From: Chloroflexota bacterium
GTDB lineage: Bacteria > Chloroflexota > Anaerolineae > Anaerolineales > UBA11858
Assembly (NCBI GenBank): GCA_011039385.1
Contig: DRBO01000023.1
Span: forward strand, 1 to 47,498
Length of the DNA: 47,498 nt
Direction: 5' to 3'
Part shown: positions 8,823 to 17,803 of the stretch, piece after piece
How the letters are laid out: every line of letters starts with the position of its first letter
Numbering within the stretch: position 1 is the stretch's first letter
Made by a program: the position numbers and the translations under genes
Notes under the pieces: generated by a model
What the model was told of the DNA's origin: nothing
Seen by the model: the letters and a program-made list of their open reading frames with translations, nothing else
Database searches by the model: none

Positions 8823-9761
8823 ATGGCTAAAAACGGAAGATTTATCAAAAAATCCACCTCTGAGTTTTACCGGGAAGGTACAAGTATCGAGGATTATTCC
8901 TTTTCTGATTTTCTGCATGGCTATCTATATCTCAAATGGCCATACTTTTATATTAGTGTAGCTCTTGGAGAACACAGGCTGAGCAAGGCTCTGGTCCCGA
9001 TGATCATGTTCCTTTCCTCGTTATTCGCACCCTCCCGGGACGGACCGGAGGATTTTGGGATGAATTGGGCAAATTCTTACCATGGGAAAGTTGTTCCACT
9101 TAAGGAAGCCAAACGATTGGTGTCCATCAAAGAGGATATTCAGATCAAAGACCTGGAAAAGGTAATTCCTTTTACCAAAGCCAAGGATATCATTTTACGT
9201 AATCCTGATAGGATCGCGGTGCTGGACTGCCCCTGCCGGCTGGCAAGGGAAAACCCCTGCACGCCTGTCGATGTTTGTTTAATAGTTGGAGACCCCTTTG
9301 CCAGTTTTATCCTGGAACACCACCCTGATAAATCACGCCTGATCTCATCAGAGGAAGCAATGGGGATTCTCCAAGCCGAACATGAACGCGGCCATGTCTC
9401 ACACGCGTTCTTCAAAGATGCCATGTTGAATCGCTTTTATGCCATCTGCAATTGCTGCTCCTGCTGCTGTGGGGCCTTCCAGGCTCAAAATACCGGCACA
9501 CCGATGTTAATGGCATCAGGGTATACCGCATATGTGGATTCCGACCTTTGTGAGGGTTGCGGGACCTGTAGTGAATACTGCCAGTTTTCCGCAATAGAGA
9601 TGGTGAATGGCCTGGCGAAGATCATACAGGAGGATTGTTACGGCTGCGGGGTTTGTGTGGATAAATGTGACCAGGGCGCGGTGAGTTTGAATCTTGACCC
9701 CGCCAAAGGTGAGCCCCTGGAGATTCAGACTCTTATGGAAGAAGTGATGCTGGCCTCCTGA
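8823..9761 (+). CDS. 4Fe-4S ferredoxin-type protein with additional Cys-rich motifs (CPCR...NCCSCCCG)
   Basis: ORF 8565-9761; ATG at 8823 has SD aaggaga. Two ferredoxin motifs 'CEGCGTCSEYC' and 'CYGCGVCVDKC', plus 'DCPCRLARENPC' and 'CNCCSCCCG'. Confidence 0.88.
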   Translation: MAKNGRFIKKSTSEFYREGTSIEDYSFSDFLHGYLYLKWPYFYISVALGEHRLSKALVPMIMFLSSLFAPSRDGPEDFGMNWANSYHGKVVPLKEAKRLVSIKEDIQIKDLEKVIPFTKAKDIILRNPDRIAVLDCPCRLARENPCTPVDVCLIVGDPFASFILEHHPDKSRLISSEEAMGILQAEHERGHVSHAFFKDAMLNRFYAICNCCSCCCGAFQAQNTGTPMLMASGYTAYVDSDLCEGCGTCSEYCQFSAIEMVNGLAKIIQEDCYGCGVCVDKCDQGAVSLNLDPAKGEPLEIQTLMEEVMLAS

Positions 9762-9778
9762 ACATAATCGGGGAGGGG

Positions 9779-10255
9779 TTACGGGTGAACTGAGATTACT
9801 TCTCCCTGCGTAGTCCCTACCAGGTCTTGAGGAGAAATGCTGAATACTGCGTGGGAGGACCCTGCAGCCGCCCAGACAAGTTTGTATTGCAGAAGATCCC
9901 TGTCGATGTAGATGGGGATTTCCTTTTTTAGGCCGTAAGGCGAAACGCCTCCGATCGCAAAGCCAGTTTGGGTGCGCACGTATTCGGCGTCCGCGAAGCT
10001 GATTTTTTCACCTAATAAATTGCCGGCGTATTTTTCGTCAACCTGGTTGGAACCGCTGGTAAGGATGAGCACTGGCTGACCAGCGGGAGTTTTGAAAACC
10101 AGGGATTTGACAATTTGACCAACAGAACTCTTCACAGCTTCAGCAGCTTCCACCGCCGTCCTGGTGCTGTGAGGTAGTTCTTGGACCTGGATGGGAATGT
10201 CTAGATTCTCTAAAACAGCCTTGACACGCTCAACGCTAGAATTCCTTTTGCTCAT
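9779..10255 (-). CDS. YbaK/EbsC family (aminoacyl-tRNA deacylase-like) protein
   Basis: MSKRNSSVERVKAVL... with 'SVGQIVKSLVFKT', 'FAIGGVSPYGLKKEIPIYID', 'WAAAGSSHAVFSIS'. Start trimmed from ORF 10513 to ATG at 10255 to avoid overlap with the next gene. Confidence 0.9.
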   Translation of the reverse strand: MSKRNSSVERVKAVLENLDIPIQVQELPHSTRTAVEAAEAVKSSVGQIVKSLVFKTPAGQPVLILTSGSNQVDEKYAGNLLGEKISFADAEYVRTQTGFAIGGVSPYGLKKEIPIYIDRDLLQYKLVWAAAGSSHAVFSISPQDLVGTTQGEVISVHP

Positions 10256-10271
10256 AGATTCTCTTAGCCAG

Positions 10272-10799
10272 TCAATCGCTGCGGACAGAAATTTCCATGT
10301 AGATGGGATCGCCGAACCGGTTTCCATCCGGGTCGTAAGCCTGCCACCAGGAATTGTATCTGCCCGGGTTGTCGGGAGCCGTGAAAATGATTTCCACGAT
10401 CGCTTCTGTGGACTGGCGGGCGGGATAAAGTTCCTGCACTTTCCCGGCACCCAGAGAGAGGCCAGAAATAAGCTGGAGGGAATAGCTCCGGTTCCAGTTG
10501 CAGCTGCCTTCATTGCGGATCAGCCAGCGCTTAGTAATTTCTTCCCCGGGAGAGACTTCCATACCGTCCGGTATGGTCAGATCATCTAGAAAACGGAGTT
10601 GGCTTTCGCAATTAGCCTGGCGGGTGGGGAGGGGAGTGAATTCCCCAGGCTGATTTTCCTCGGCAGACGGGTTGTTTGTGGGCGGAATGAAGTTGGCTAT
10701 GGGGGTGGCTGTGGAATGCGCAACTCCCGGCTGGCAGCCGGCACTAACGCTGACCAGGATCAGGAGTGACAGCCACCAGCAAGTTCTATTTTTCTTCAT
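10272..10799 (-). CDS. Lipoprotein with NBR1-Ig-like domain
   Basis: 175 aa; lipobox 'LVSVSAGC'; '[32 protein letters not shown]...[47 protein letters not shown]' matches the Trp-rich NBR1-Ig pattern. Confidence 0.8.
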   Translation of the reverse strand: MKKNRTCWWLSLLILVSVSAGCQPGVAHSTATPIANFIPPTNNPSAEENQPGEFTPLPTRQANCESQLRFLDDLTIPDGMEVSPGEEITKRWLIRNEGSCNWNRSYSLQLISGLSLGAGKVQELYPARQSTEAIVEIIFTAPDNPGRYNSWWQAYDPDGNRFGDPIYMEISVRSD

Positions 10800-11838
10800 C
10801 TCCCTCGGCTTCAGCTACTTCTTCAGGGCTCACCATGTAGGCATGTTGTGCCAGGACAAGCTCCCTGACGGTGTTCTCGACCTCCTGGCAGATATCGGGG
10901 TTCTCCTTCAGGTATATTTTGGCGTTTTCACGTCCCTGGGCTATCCGCAGATCGTCCCCGTAATAATAGAAAGAACCCCGCTTATCGATCACACTTGCTT
11001 CCACAGCCAGATCCAGGATATCTCCTGATTTGGAAATGCCCTCATCGTGCATGATATCAAATTCCGCCGTGCGGAATGGTGGTGCCACTTTGTTTTTTAC
11101 CACTCGGACCCGGGTCCTGCTGCCAATGATCTCAGTGCCAGATTTGATGGATTGGATCCGGCGCACATCGAGGCGGATTGAACTGTAAAATTTCAGAGCC
11201 CTGCCCCCGGGGGTGGTTTCTGGATTGCCAAAAACTATACCGATCTTTTCTCTCAATTGGTTGGTAAAAATCAGGCAGGTATTGGTTTGTTTGATGGCTC
11301 CTGATAATTTCCTCAGTGCCTGGGACATCAAGCGGGCCATCAGGCCCATGTGAGAATCCCCCATATCCCCTTCGATTTCAGCTCGGGGGACAAGAGCGGC
11401 TACAGAGTCAATGATGATCACATCCACCGCACCGGAGCGGATCAGCGATTCAGCGATTTCCAGGGCTTGCTCTCCAGTGTCTGGCTGGGAAATCAGTAGA
11501 TTATCAATGTCCACTCCTGTCCTGGCCGCATAAGCGGGATCAAGGGCGTGTTCCATATCGATAAAGGCGGCCGTTCCTCCCTGCTTCTGGGCTTCTGCCA
11601 CGATGTGCTGGCAAATGGTCGTCTTCCCGGAAGCTTCCGGACCATAAATTTCTGTGACCCTGCCCCGGGGAACGCCTCCCACCCCGAGAGCGAGATCCAA
11701 CGACAATGTTCCGGTGGGGATCACATCAACAGCTAAACCCTGCGCATCCCCCAATTTCATGATCGCTCCTTCCCCGAAGCGCTTGGTAATGTCCTGGAGC
11801 GTTTTGTCTAACGCTGTTTTCCGTGGGTCATCCGCCAT
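10786..11838 (-). CDS. recA: Recombinase RecA
   Basis: 350 aa; '[39 protein letters not shown]', '[26 protein letters not shown]'. Confidence 0.99.
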   Translation of the reverse strand: MADDPRKTALDKTLQDITKRFGEGAIMKLGDAQGLAVDVIPTGTLSLDLALGVGGVPRGRVTEIYGPEASGKTTICQHIVAEAQKQGGTAAFIDMEHALDPAYAARTGVDIDNLLISQPDTGEQALEIAESLIRSGAVDVIIIDSVAALVPRAEIEGDMGDSHMGLMARLMSQALRKLSGAIKQTNTCLIFTNQLREKIGIVFGNPETTPGGRALKFYSSIRLDVRRIQSIKSGTEIIGSRTRVRVVKNKVAPPFRTAEFDIMHDEGISKSGDILDLAVEASVIDKRGSFYYYGDDLRIAQGRENAKIYLKENPDICQEVENTVRELVLAQHAYMVSPEEVAEAEGDEEK

Positions 11839-11886
11839 CTCATCCTCCTCAGATAATCTCTAGCGTACGAAAGGTGGCCTCTTTAA

Positions 11887-11914
11887 AGTCTAGCACAAAT
11901 GTTCTAGGCGTCAA
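11887..11914 (-). promoter_or_regulatory. recA promoter with embedded LexA/SOS-box-like palindrome
   Basis: Minus strand: -35 TTGACG (11914-11909), 16-nt spacer, -10 TAGACT (11892-11887). Palindrome CTAGaACAttTGTgCTAG (11907-11890) fills the spacer; core GAAC-ATTT-GTGC is one base from GAAC-N4-GTTC. Confidence 0.65.
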
Positions 11915-13104
11915 GGGGAAGGCGAAAATATGTATTCAGGTGTGGGGGGAAGCTCGTCGAAAAAACCTCTCCAGAGATAAAACTTAAAAAAGGTGACCTG
12001 CCCTGGTTTGATTTCTATTTCTGTTGAATAGTACCGGCCGATGCTGGATACCGCAAGGTAGAGATAGTATTTCCCGGCCGGTAAATTAGCCAGAGTGAAG
12101 TTCTCATGGTAATAAGAGTCAGTATTGATGGCATCATTCCGGTAGGAGGCCCCAATCCAGCCCTCGTCATTGATTGGACCGACAACGGGGTTATCTTCGG
12201 CCGGGACCAAGTAGACGATCTGCTGTTCAAATGGCTGTCCATAATAATTATTTATCTGGCCGACCAGCACACCCCAACCCAGGGGAGGAGAGAGCCACAG
12301 ATCTGGATTGCGGGTGGAAAAATACTCGTTCTTTCCCAAACGAACTTCAAAATGCAGGTGGGGGCCGGTTGTTTTTCCCGTATTTCCCATCGTGCCGATT
12401 TGATCTCCCGTGTCCACTATTTGGCCGTTCTCAACCAGGATCTCATCCAGGTGGGCGTAAAGGGTGAAGAGGGGTTCTCCCTGGTAACTGAAGTCATGTT
12501 CAATGACCACAGCGTTGCCGTAAGGATCATCGAGAATGTTAAATCCTCCCCTGTAGACACCCATTCCGGCAAATACCACCGTACCACTTCCCGCAGCCAG
12601 GATTGGTGTGCCAATATCCCCTGGCATGTCGATTCCGGTGTGGACGACGTTATCAAAGAATACCCCGCCATAACCATAGACTGAATAGGCTGCATCAATA
12701 TCATAGGCGGAAATTGGGCTCGTAAAATAAAAATGGTCGTGGGGGCTTGGAATCCAGGGAACAGGATAGACGGGCGGCCGCCAAGGTTCTATGGGCTGGC
12801 TTGGATTTTGGGGAACAGAAAATTCAGGTGTAGCCACTTGGACAGTTGAGGTGGGTGTATGCTGGGGAACTGCTGTAGGGGTGAGTGTTGTCAAGTTGCT
12901 GCTGATTTGAGTATTGACAGGCTCTGTTGCGGTTGGGGTTAGTGGCAGTAAGGTGGCTTGAGGTTGTTCATAGTTGAATCCCATCCCCTGGCAGCCTGAC
13001 CCCAGGAACAGGCAGAGAAGGAGAATAATAATAAGCAGAATTCCTGTTCTCTGTAATATTTGGCCCTTCCTAAGGCTTGGTTCTTGTCCTTGGACTATCA
13101 TCAT
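11911..13104 (-). CDS. M23 family metallopeptidase (LytM-type), secreted/lipoprotein
   Basis: 397 aa; 'HTGIDMPGDIGTPILAAGSGTVVFAG', 'GNAVVIEHD', 'GKTTGPHLHFEVRLG'; hydrophobic N-terminus with Cys; PT-rich linker. Confidence 0.93.
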   Translation of the reverse strand: MMIVQGQEPSLRKGQILQRTGILLIIILLLCLFLGSGCQGMGFNYEQPQATLLPLTPTATEPVNTQISSNLTTLTPTAVPQHTPTSTVQVATPEFSVPQNPSQPIEPWRPPVYPVPWIPSPHDHFYFTSPISAYDIDAAYSVYGYGGVFFDNVVHTGIDMPGDIGTPILAAGSGTVVFAGMGVYRGGFNILDDPYGNAVVIEHDFSYQGEPLFTLYAHLDEILVENGQIVDTGDQIGTMGNTGKTTGPHLHFEVRLGKNEYFSTRNPDLWLSPPLGWGVLVGQINNYYGQPFEQQIVYLVPAEDNPVVGPINDEGWIGASYRNDAINTDSYYHENFTLANLPAGKYYLYLAVSSIGRYYSTEIEIKPGQVTFFKFYLWRGFFDELPPTPEYIFSPSP

Positions 13105-14948
13105 GGTGAGGCTGGGTCAATCAGGTTTTGAATTTCCTCAAGCGAATAGAGATCAAGCAAGGCTGTTTCCAGATCCAGCCCCTGAGTAAAGGCAAAATAT
13201 TGATAGCGGGAGGCTTTCTCGGAGAACTGCCAGTGGAGTTGGGTTGGGAAACGGGTCCAGCCATGGGCCTGTGCCAGGGAAGTAAAGTCCACCCAGTATC
13301 CAGCAGGTATTGTTGCTGAAAAAGCCCCGCCATTTTCATATGCGGCATTATCTCCAGAATAGCGGGCGTTCAGATCCCAGATATTCGTCTGGAGGGGTTG
13401 TCCTTGATAACCTTGTTGGTTATAAGCTTTGATGTAGACGCGCCAGAAGGTTTGGCAGCCATAATCTTCCCTGACCAAGACCAGCCAATCTGCCAACCTG
13501 GGGATGTCATTGATCATCATTCCCCTCCCCGTGTAAAGCCAATCCAGGTTGATGCCAGGAGACAGGGTTTTGTCTAGGGGGACAAATGCGTTTTCCAATG
13601 TAGAAAGGAAATCCCAACCAGCCTCTTCTATTACTGCTGCCCGGAGAGATGAGAAACTTGCCACCGCGTCCTCGATGAATGCCGGCGAGGGCGCTGAGAG
13701 ATATCGCAACTCTATCATCCTCTTGGGCTGGTCCTCGGGATTATCTGCGGGTTCGGAGACGGGTTCCCAGAGAGGTGTAGGTCCCGGCCCAGGATCCAGA
13801 TTCGTGAAGAAGGGATAATAATTGCCCTCTGCCCAACTGATCCCTTTCACCGGTCCGGGCAACCTGATGGCGGGCAGCATCACCTGAGCATCTGTCTGGG
13901 TGCCAGGATATGCTGTCAAGTAGGTTTGATGCGGTTGTTCTATGACAGTATAGAGGAGGTTAGAATCCTCACCCCACTGCGGCCAATCTCCAGATCCAAC
14001 CAGGGCAGGTTCTTTGTCAGGCTGCTGGCTGTCCCAGCTTATCAGGGTATGGTTGCCTTCAGTGGTGATCAATCCCCAGGTCAGGTATCTTCCATCACCA
14101 GACCAGGATGGATGCTGGACACGGGAACCGGGCAGGTTTTTGATTCGCACGGCTTTGTCTTCCTCTGGGGAATCCAGGTTGGCGTACCAAACTTCTTCCT
14201 GGCCGGAGCGGTCGCTGATAAAACTGATCATTCTCCCTCCCCCTTGAAGTGACCAATCAGGTGCAAAATCTGCAGCCGGGTTTTTTGTGAGCGGAATAGG
14301 TCCTTCCGTTTTATTGATATCCTGGATTAAGACTTCCAGGTTATCGATCTGGTAACTTTCATATGCCAGCCACTGGCCATCTGGTGACCAGGATGGATTG
14401 GCATCATAAGCCTCGGTATCGGTGAACTGCTGGATTTCTCCGGTTTGCAGGTTCAGGATGAAAATATCCCAGGGCCCATTTCGGTTGGATGAGAATGCAA
14501 TCCACTTGCCATCTTTGCTGATATCTGGAGTGATGTCCTGGTGTGGTCCGCTGGTAAGGCGGGTCAGCGGCAGACCGCTGAATCCCATGCCGGACCACTC
14601 TTCCAAAAAGGGTTGATAAGCAAAGAGATGGGTGTCAACGCCTTCCTGGATAGATAGGATCAGGGTGCCAAACTGATTTGGATAGGCAAACAGCTCCGGA
14701 TCAAGCAGGGTGGGGAGATCCTCCCCGGCAGATTCAAGGGGTAAGGTGGTAGTTGGGGGAAGGGGTGGAGGGGTTGCGGTAACTGACAGGGTCGTTAAAG
14801 CTCTTTGCGCTTCCATGCTTCGTCGTGCTTGGGGATAGAGCAGGACGGCAACAGTGATCAGGAGCAACCCAATAGCGATCAAGATCAAGTAGGCCTGAAT
14901 TTTGGGGCCTGGTTTATCCCTTTTGGTTTCGTTTTCGATATCAGTCAT
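13101..14948 (-). CDS. PD40/TolB-like beta-propeller membrane-anchored protein with uncharacterised C-terminal domain
   Basis: 615 aa; one N-terminal TM; repeats 'TPDISKDGKWIAFSSNRNGPWDIFILNLQTGE', 'NPSWSPDGQWLAYES', 'APDWSLQGGGRMISFISDRSGQ'. 4-bp overlap with the M23 gene. Confidence 0.85.
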   Translation of the reverse strand: MTDIENETKRDKPGPKIQAYLILIAIGLLLITVAVLLYPQARRSMEAQRALTTLSVTATPPPLPPTTTLPLESAGEDLPTLLDPELFAYPNQFGTLILSIQEGVDTHLFAYQPFLEEWSGMGFSGLPLTRLTSGPHQDITPDISKDGKWIAFSSNRNGPWDIFILNLQTGEIQQFTDTEAYDANPSWSPDGQWLAYESYQIDNLEVLIQDINKTEGPIPLTKNPAADFAPDWSLQGGGRMISFISDRSGQEEVWYANLDSPEEDKAVRIKNLPGSRVQHPSWSGDGRYLTWGLITTEGNHTLISWDSQQPDKEPALVGSGDWPQWGEDSNLLYTVIEQPHQTYLTAYPGTQTDAQVMLPAIRLPGPVKGISWAEGNYYPFFTNLDPGPGPTPLWEPVSEPADNPEDQPKRMIELRYLSAPSPAFIEDAVASFSSLRAAVIEEAGWDFLSTLENAFVPLDKTLSPGINLDWLYTGRGMMINDIPRLADWLVLVREDYGCQTFWRVYIKAYNQQGYQGQPLQTNIWDLNARYSGDNAAYENGGAFSATIPAGYWVDFTSLAQAHGWTRFPTQLHWQFSEKASRYQYFAFTQGLDLETALLDLYSLEEIQNLIDPASP

Positions 14949-14969
14949 AGCGTTAACTACCCGGTCTCA

Positions 14970-16382
14970 TCAATTGGAACGCAGCCAGCGTGGAATATAA
15001 CTTTTCATTCGACCTCGATGGACTGCCCCCCATCCCAGGGGATAACCTGAGCAAGTCACCAGGGCCCACCCCTCTGGCATATCCTCCAGCCTGGAATCTG
15101 ATACAGGAGATCCTCTTAGATAGGTTAATAAGTGGGGATCCTCTAACGAAAATTCTAACACTAATTGGGCGTCTTCCGGGTGGAGAGCGGATGCCAGGGC
15201 CGGGCTGGGTAGAAATTTATCGGCTTGGATAGTCCCCAGCCACCAGCCCCAATGGCGGATGTTCAGCCCTTTCAGGGAAGGCATTTCATCCGGGATCCAG
15301 TATAAGCGATTGCCGAAGCTTTTTAACTTCCTGCTTCCCGGCAGGATTTCCTCGGTGCTGGGAGTATGTTTAAGTGTGTTTCCGAAGAAATGGCTGTAGA
15401 TCCTCTGGTTTTCCGGGTTGGGGAGAGAAAAGTCCTGAATCGCGCTAGAAGGCAAGCGAGGACTGGATTCGGATTTCCGCAGGCGGGCAGCAAAATGACC
15501 TTCCCCTTGTGATAGGTGGGGCCAGATTCTCACCGCTCCTGTAAAATCAATCGACGGGGCATTCTCCAGTTGAATCCCTTTTGAGTAGCCCTGGACCGGC
15601 TCGATCGGATCGATCCTGAAATCTAGATTCTTCCCCAGGAAACGGGCAATCGTGCCTTCATTCTCATCTTGATTGAAAGTGCAGGTCGAATATACCAGGA
15701 CACCTCCCGGCCTGACCATTTTGGCGGCAAACCAGAGTATTTCATCCTGGATCCGGCAGCAGCGTCTGCTGAATTCGGGCGACCACTTTTTAATCTCGCC
15801 AGGATCTGACCTGAAAGTACCTTCACCAGAACAGGGGGCGTCCACCAGCACACGGTCAAAAAAATCTCCCAGGTGTTTGCTAATTCTACGGGGCGTCTCA
15901 CAAAGCACAGAGATGTTGCGTGCCCCCCAGCGCTCCAGGTTCTTGGATAGGGCCTGGACCCGCCTGGGATTGGCATCGTTGGCGATCAACAATCCCTCGT
16001 TTTTCATCCGGGATTGGATCTGAGTGGTCTTTCCTCCTGGCGCCGCGCAGAGGTCCAGCACGCGCTCTCCGGGTTGGGGATCAAGAACAGCAACCGGGAC
16101 CATCGCGGAAGGTTCCTGAATGTAGTAGAGCCCGGCTGTATGATAGGGATGTTTTCCCAAATCCCCGGTTTCCTGGAGAGCGGCCCCATGAGCCGTCCAG
16201 GGCAGGGGTTCGATCTCTACCAGGAGGTCTTTTTGGAGTTCTACCAGGCTGGTCTTTGCCGGGTTGATCCGCAGCCCGACAGCCGGGGAACAATCTTCCA
16301 GGGCTGCCCAGAACAGGGGCGCATGGTCTTTGAGAAGACGGTTAATGATCTGGATATATTCCGGGGGATAGTTCTTCTTCAC
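14970..16382 (-). CDS. NOL1/NOP2/Sun-type RNA m5C methyltransferase (RsmB/RsmF family)
   Basis: 470 aa; 'VLDLCAAPGGKTTQIQSRM', 'DRVLVDAPCSGEGTFR', 'GVLVYSTCTFNQDENE'. Confidence 0.93.
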   Translation of the reverse strand: MKKNYPPEYIQIINRLLKDHAPLFWAALEDCSPAVGLRINPAKTSLVELQKDLLVEIEPLPWTAHGAALQETGDLGKHPYHTAGLYYIQEPSAMVPVAVLDPQPGERVLDLCAAPGGKTTQIQSRMKNEGLLIANDANPRRVQALSKNLERWGARNISVLCETPRRISKHLGDFFDRVLVDAPCSGEGTFRSDPGEIKKWSPEFSRRCCRIQDEILWFAAKMVRPGGVLVYSTCTFNQDENEGTIARFLGKNLDFRIDPIEPVQGYSKGIQLENAPSIDFTGAVRIWPHLSQGEGHFAARLRKSESSPRLPSSAIQDFSLPNPENQRIYSHFFGNTLKHTPSTEEILPGSRKLKSFGNRLYWIPDEMPSLKGLNIRHWGWWLGTIQADKFLPSPALASALHPEDAQLVLEFSLEDPHLLTYLRGSPVSDSRLEDMPEGWALVTCSGYPLGWGAVHRGRMKSYIPRWLRSN

Positions 16383-16771
16383 TGGAGTGTGAAAGTGATT
16401 CTCTTTGAGCTGAGTTTTTGGGTCCCGAGTTTCACTTCCCCTGTCTCATCTGGTCTGGCTTTGCGCTCTTCCAAATTAAAGAGGGTGAGTTCAAGTTGGT
16501 ATTCTCCCTTGCTGGGCAGAGGTTTTGGGGTATGAAGCGTGAGTTCATTTTCGGGCTGGATAATATTGACCAGGTCCACTGATGCAATTTCCTCACCCTT
16601 TTCTCCTAGAAGAACAATGGCAGCGTTGGGTGGTGTCTGGAAGAAAGATAAGCGGAAGTTAATTTTCACACGGGCTCTATCCGAATAGGGTTCAGCACGA
16701 AAATCGACGATTTCTACATCGCTGTCAGCCGGCGTGATCTGGTCTGATTGAAAAAAAGTGTCTTCATTCAT
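16379..16771 (-). CDS. Hypothetical protein
   Basis: 130 aa; 4-bp overlap with the methyltransferase start, suggesting translational coupling; no TM or recognised motif. Confidence 0.65.
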   Translation of the reverse strand: MNEDTFFQSDQITPADSDVEIVDFRAEPYSDRARVKINFRLSFFQTPPNAAIVLLGEKGEEIASVDLVNIIQPENELTLHTPKPLPSKGEYQLELTLFNLEERKARPDETGEVKLGTQKLSSKRITFTLQ

Positions 16772-16808
16772 AGTCTCTGCTAGCTAAGTGTACCACTCTG
16801 AAAAGAAA

Positions 16809-16837
16809 AAAGTCCAGCGGTAGGTTCGCTGGACTTT
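16809..16837 (-). terminator. Rho-independent terminator downstream of degV
   Basis: 11-bp perfect stem AAAGTCCAGCG/CGCTGGACTTT, 7-nt loop; minus-strand read-out continues into TTTTTTCTTTT. Confidence 0.88.
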
Positions 16838-16860
16838 AATATTTGAAATACAGAAAGGTG

Positions 16861-17706
16861 CTAGTCGTAGATATATGCCAGCCCCACTGCTCCTGGTCCT
16901 GCATGCGTGCCGATCACAGGACTAACTTCTGAAAAAACCTGTTCCACAGCGGGGATCTTTTCCAGAGCCAGATCCAGCACAAACTGAGCGGTCTTTGGGT
17001 TATTGGCATGTAAGGTTGCCAAGCGGATATTCTTCTGGTCCTGGGTCTTTTCATCGATCAGATCAACGATTTTCTCCAGGGCTTTTTTCTGTGTGCGGAC
17101 GGAATCCAGGGGGACAACCAGGCCGTTGTCAATTGCCAGAACCGGTTTGACATTGAGCAGTGTTCCCATAAAGCGCTTGGCAACTCCGATCCTGCCTCCC
17201 CGGTGGAGAAATTCCAATGTGTCAAGCACAAAAATCACGCCTACTTTCTCCAGGGATTTTTCCACCAGCCTTTTGCACTCATGCAGGCTGGCGCCCTGGT
17301 TTGCCGCCCGGGCGGCTGCGAGCACAAGGAATCCCAGTCCCATGGCCAGTGTTCGTGAATTGACAATTTCGATATTGGCTTCAGGAAGCATTTTCTTGGC
17401 CTGGGTGGCGGAGGAAATCGTCCCGGAAAGTTCTTCCGAAATCAGGATTGCCAGGATATCGTATCCTTCCTTGTGCAAGGATCTGAAGAGCACCTCAAAA
17501 TCAGCTACTGAGGGTTGGGAGGTGCTGGGCATCACCTTTGCTTTTTCGAGCCGTTGATAAAATTCGACGGGGGTGATGTCCACCCCATCATAGAAATTCT
17601 CTTCCCCCCAGATCACAGTTAACGGCACAACATGGATCTTGTTTTCTTTGATAATCTGTTCGGGAATATAGGGTGAACTATCAGTGACAATAGCTACTTT
17701 ACTCAT
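16861..17706 (-). CDS. DegV family (fatty-acid-binding fold) protein, copy 1
   Basis: 281 aa; 'VAIVTDSSPYIPEQII', 'SQPSVADFEVLF', 'ILISEELSGTISSA', 'VIGTHAGPGAVGLAY'. Confidence 0.95.
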   Translation of the reverse strand: MSKVAIVTDSSPYIPEQIIKENKIHVVPLTVIWGEENFYDGVDITPVEFYQRLEKAKVMPSTSQPSVADFEVLFRSLHKEGYDILAILISEELSGTISSATQAKKMLPEANIEIVNSRTLAMGLGFLVLAAARAANQGASLHECKRLVEKSLEKVGVIFVLDTLEFLHRGGRIGVAKRFMGTLLNVKPVLAIDNGLVVPLDSVRTQKKALEKIVDLIDEKTQDQKNIRLATLHANNPKTAQFVLDLALEKIPAVEQVFSEVSPVIGTHAGPGAVGLAYIYD

Positions 17707-17803
17707 ACGGCCTCACTTTGGGAATGGTGATTGATTTCTCGATGAATGGTACAACACCAGTCTGATGATGAGGTTACGTGCAAAAACCTGCTCCAGAGGG
17801 GAT

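Noticed and set aside
10256-10513. N-terminal extension of the YbaK ORF
   Set aside because: Lies out of frame within the NBR1-Ig lipoprotein gene; family homology begins after 10255.
12106-12684. 192-aa plus-strand ORF opposite the M23 gene
   Set aside because: Antisense shadow of a well-supported gene; no recognisable motif. The same applies to the other antisense ORFs in the track, e.g. 5929-6354, 31284-31745, 36926-37633.
17003-17557. 184-aa plus-strand ORF opposite degV
   Set aside because: Ser/Arg-rich antisense artefact of a conserved gene.
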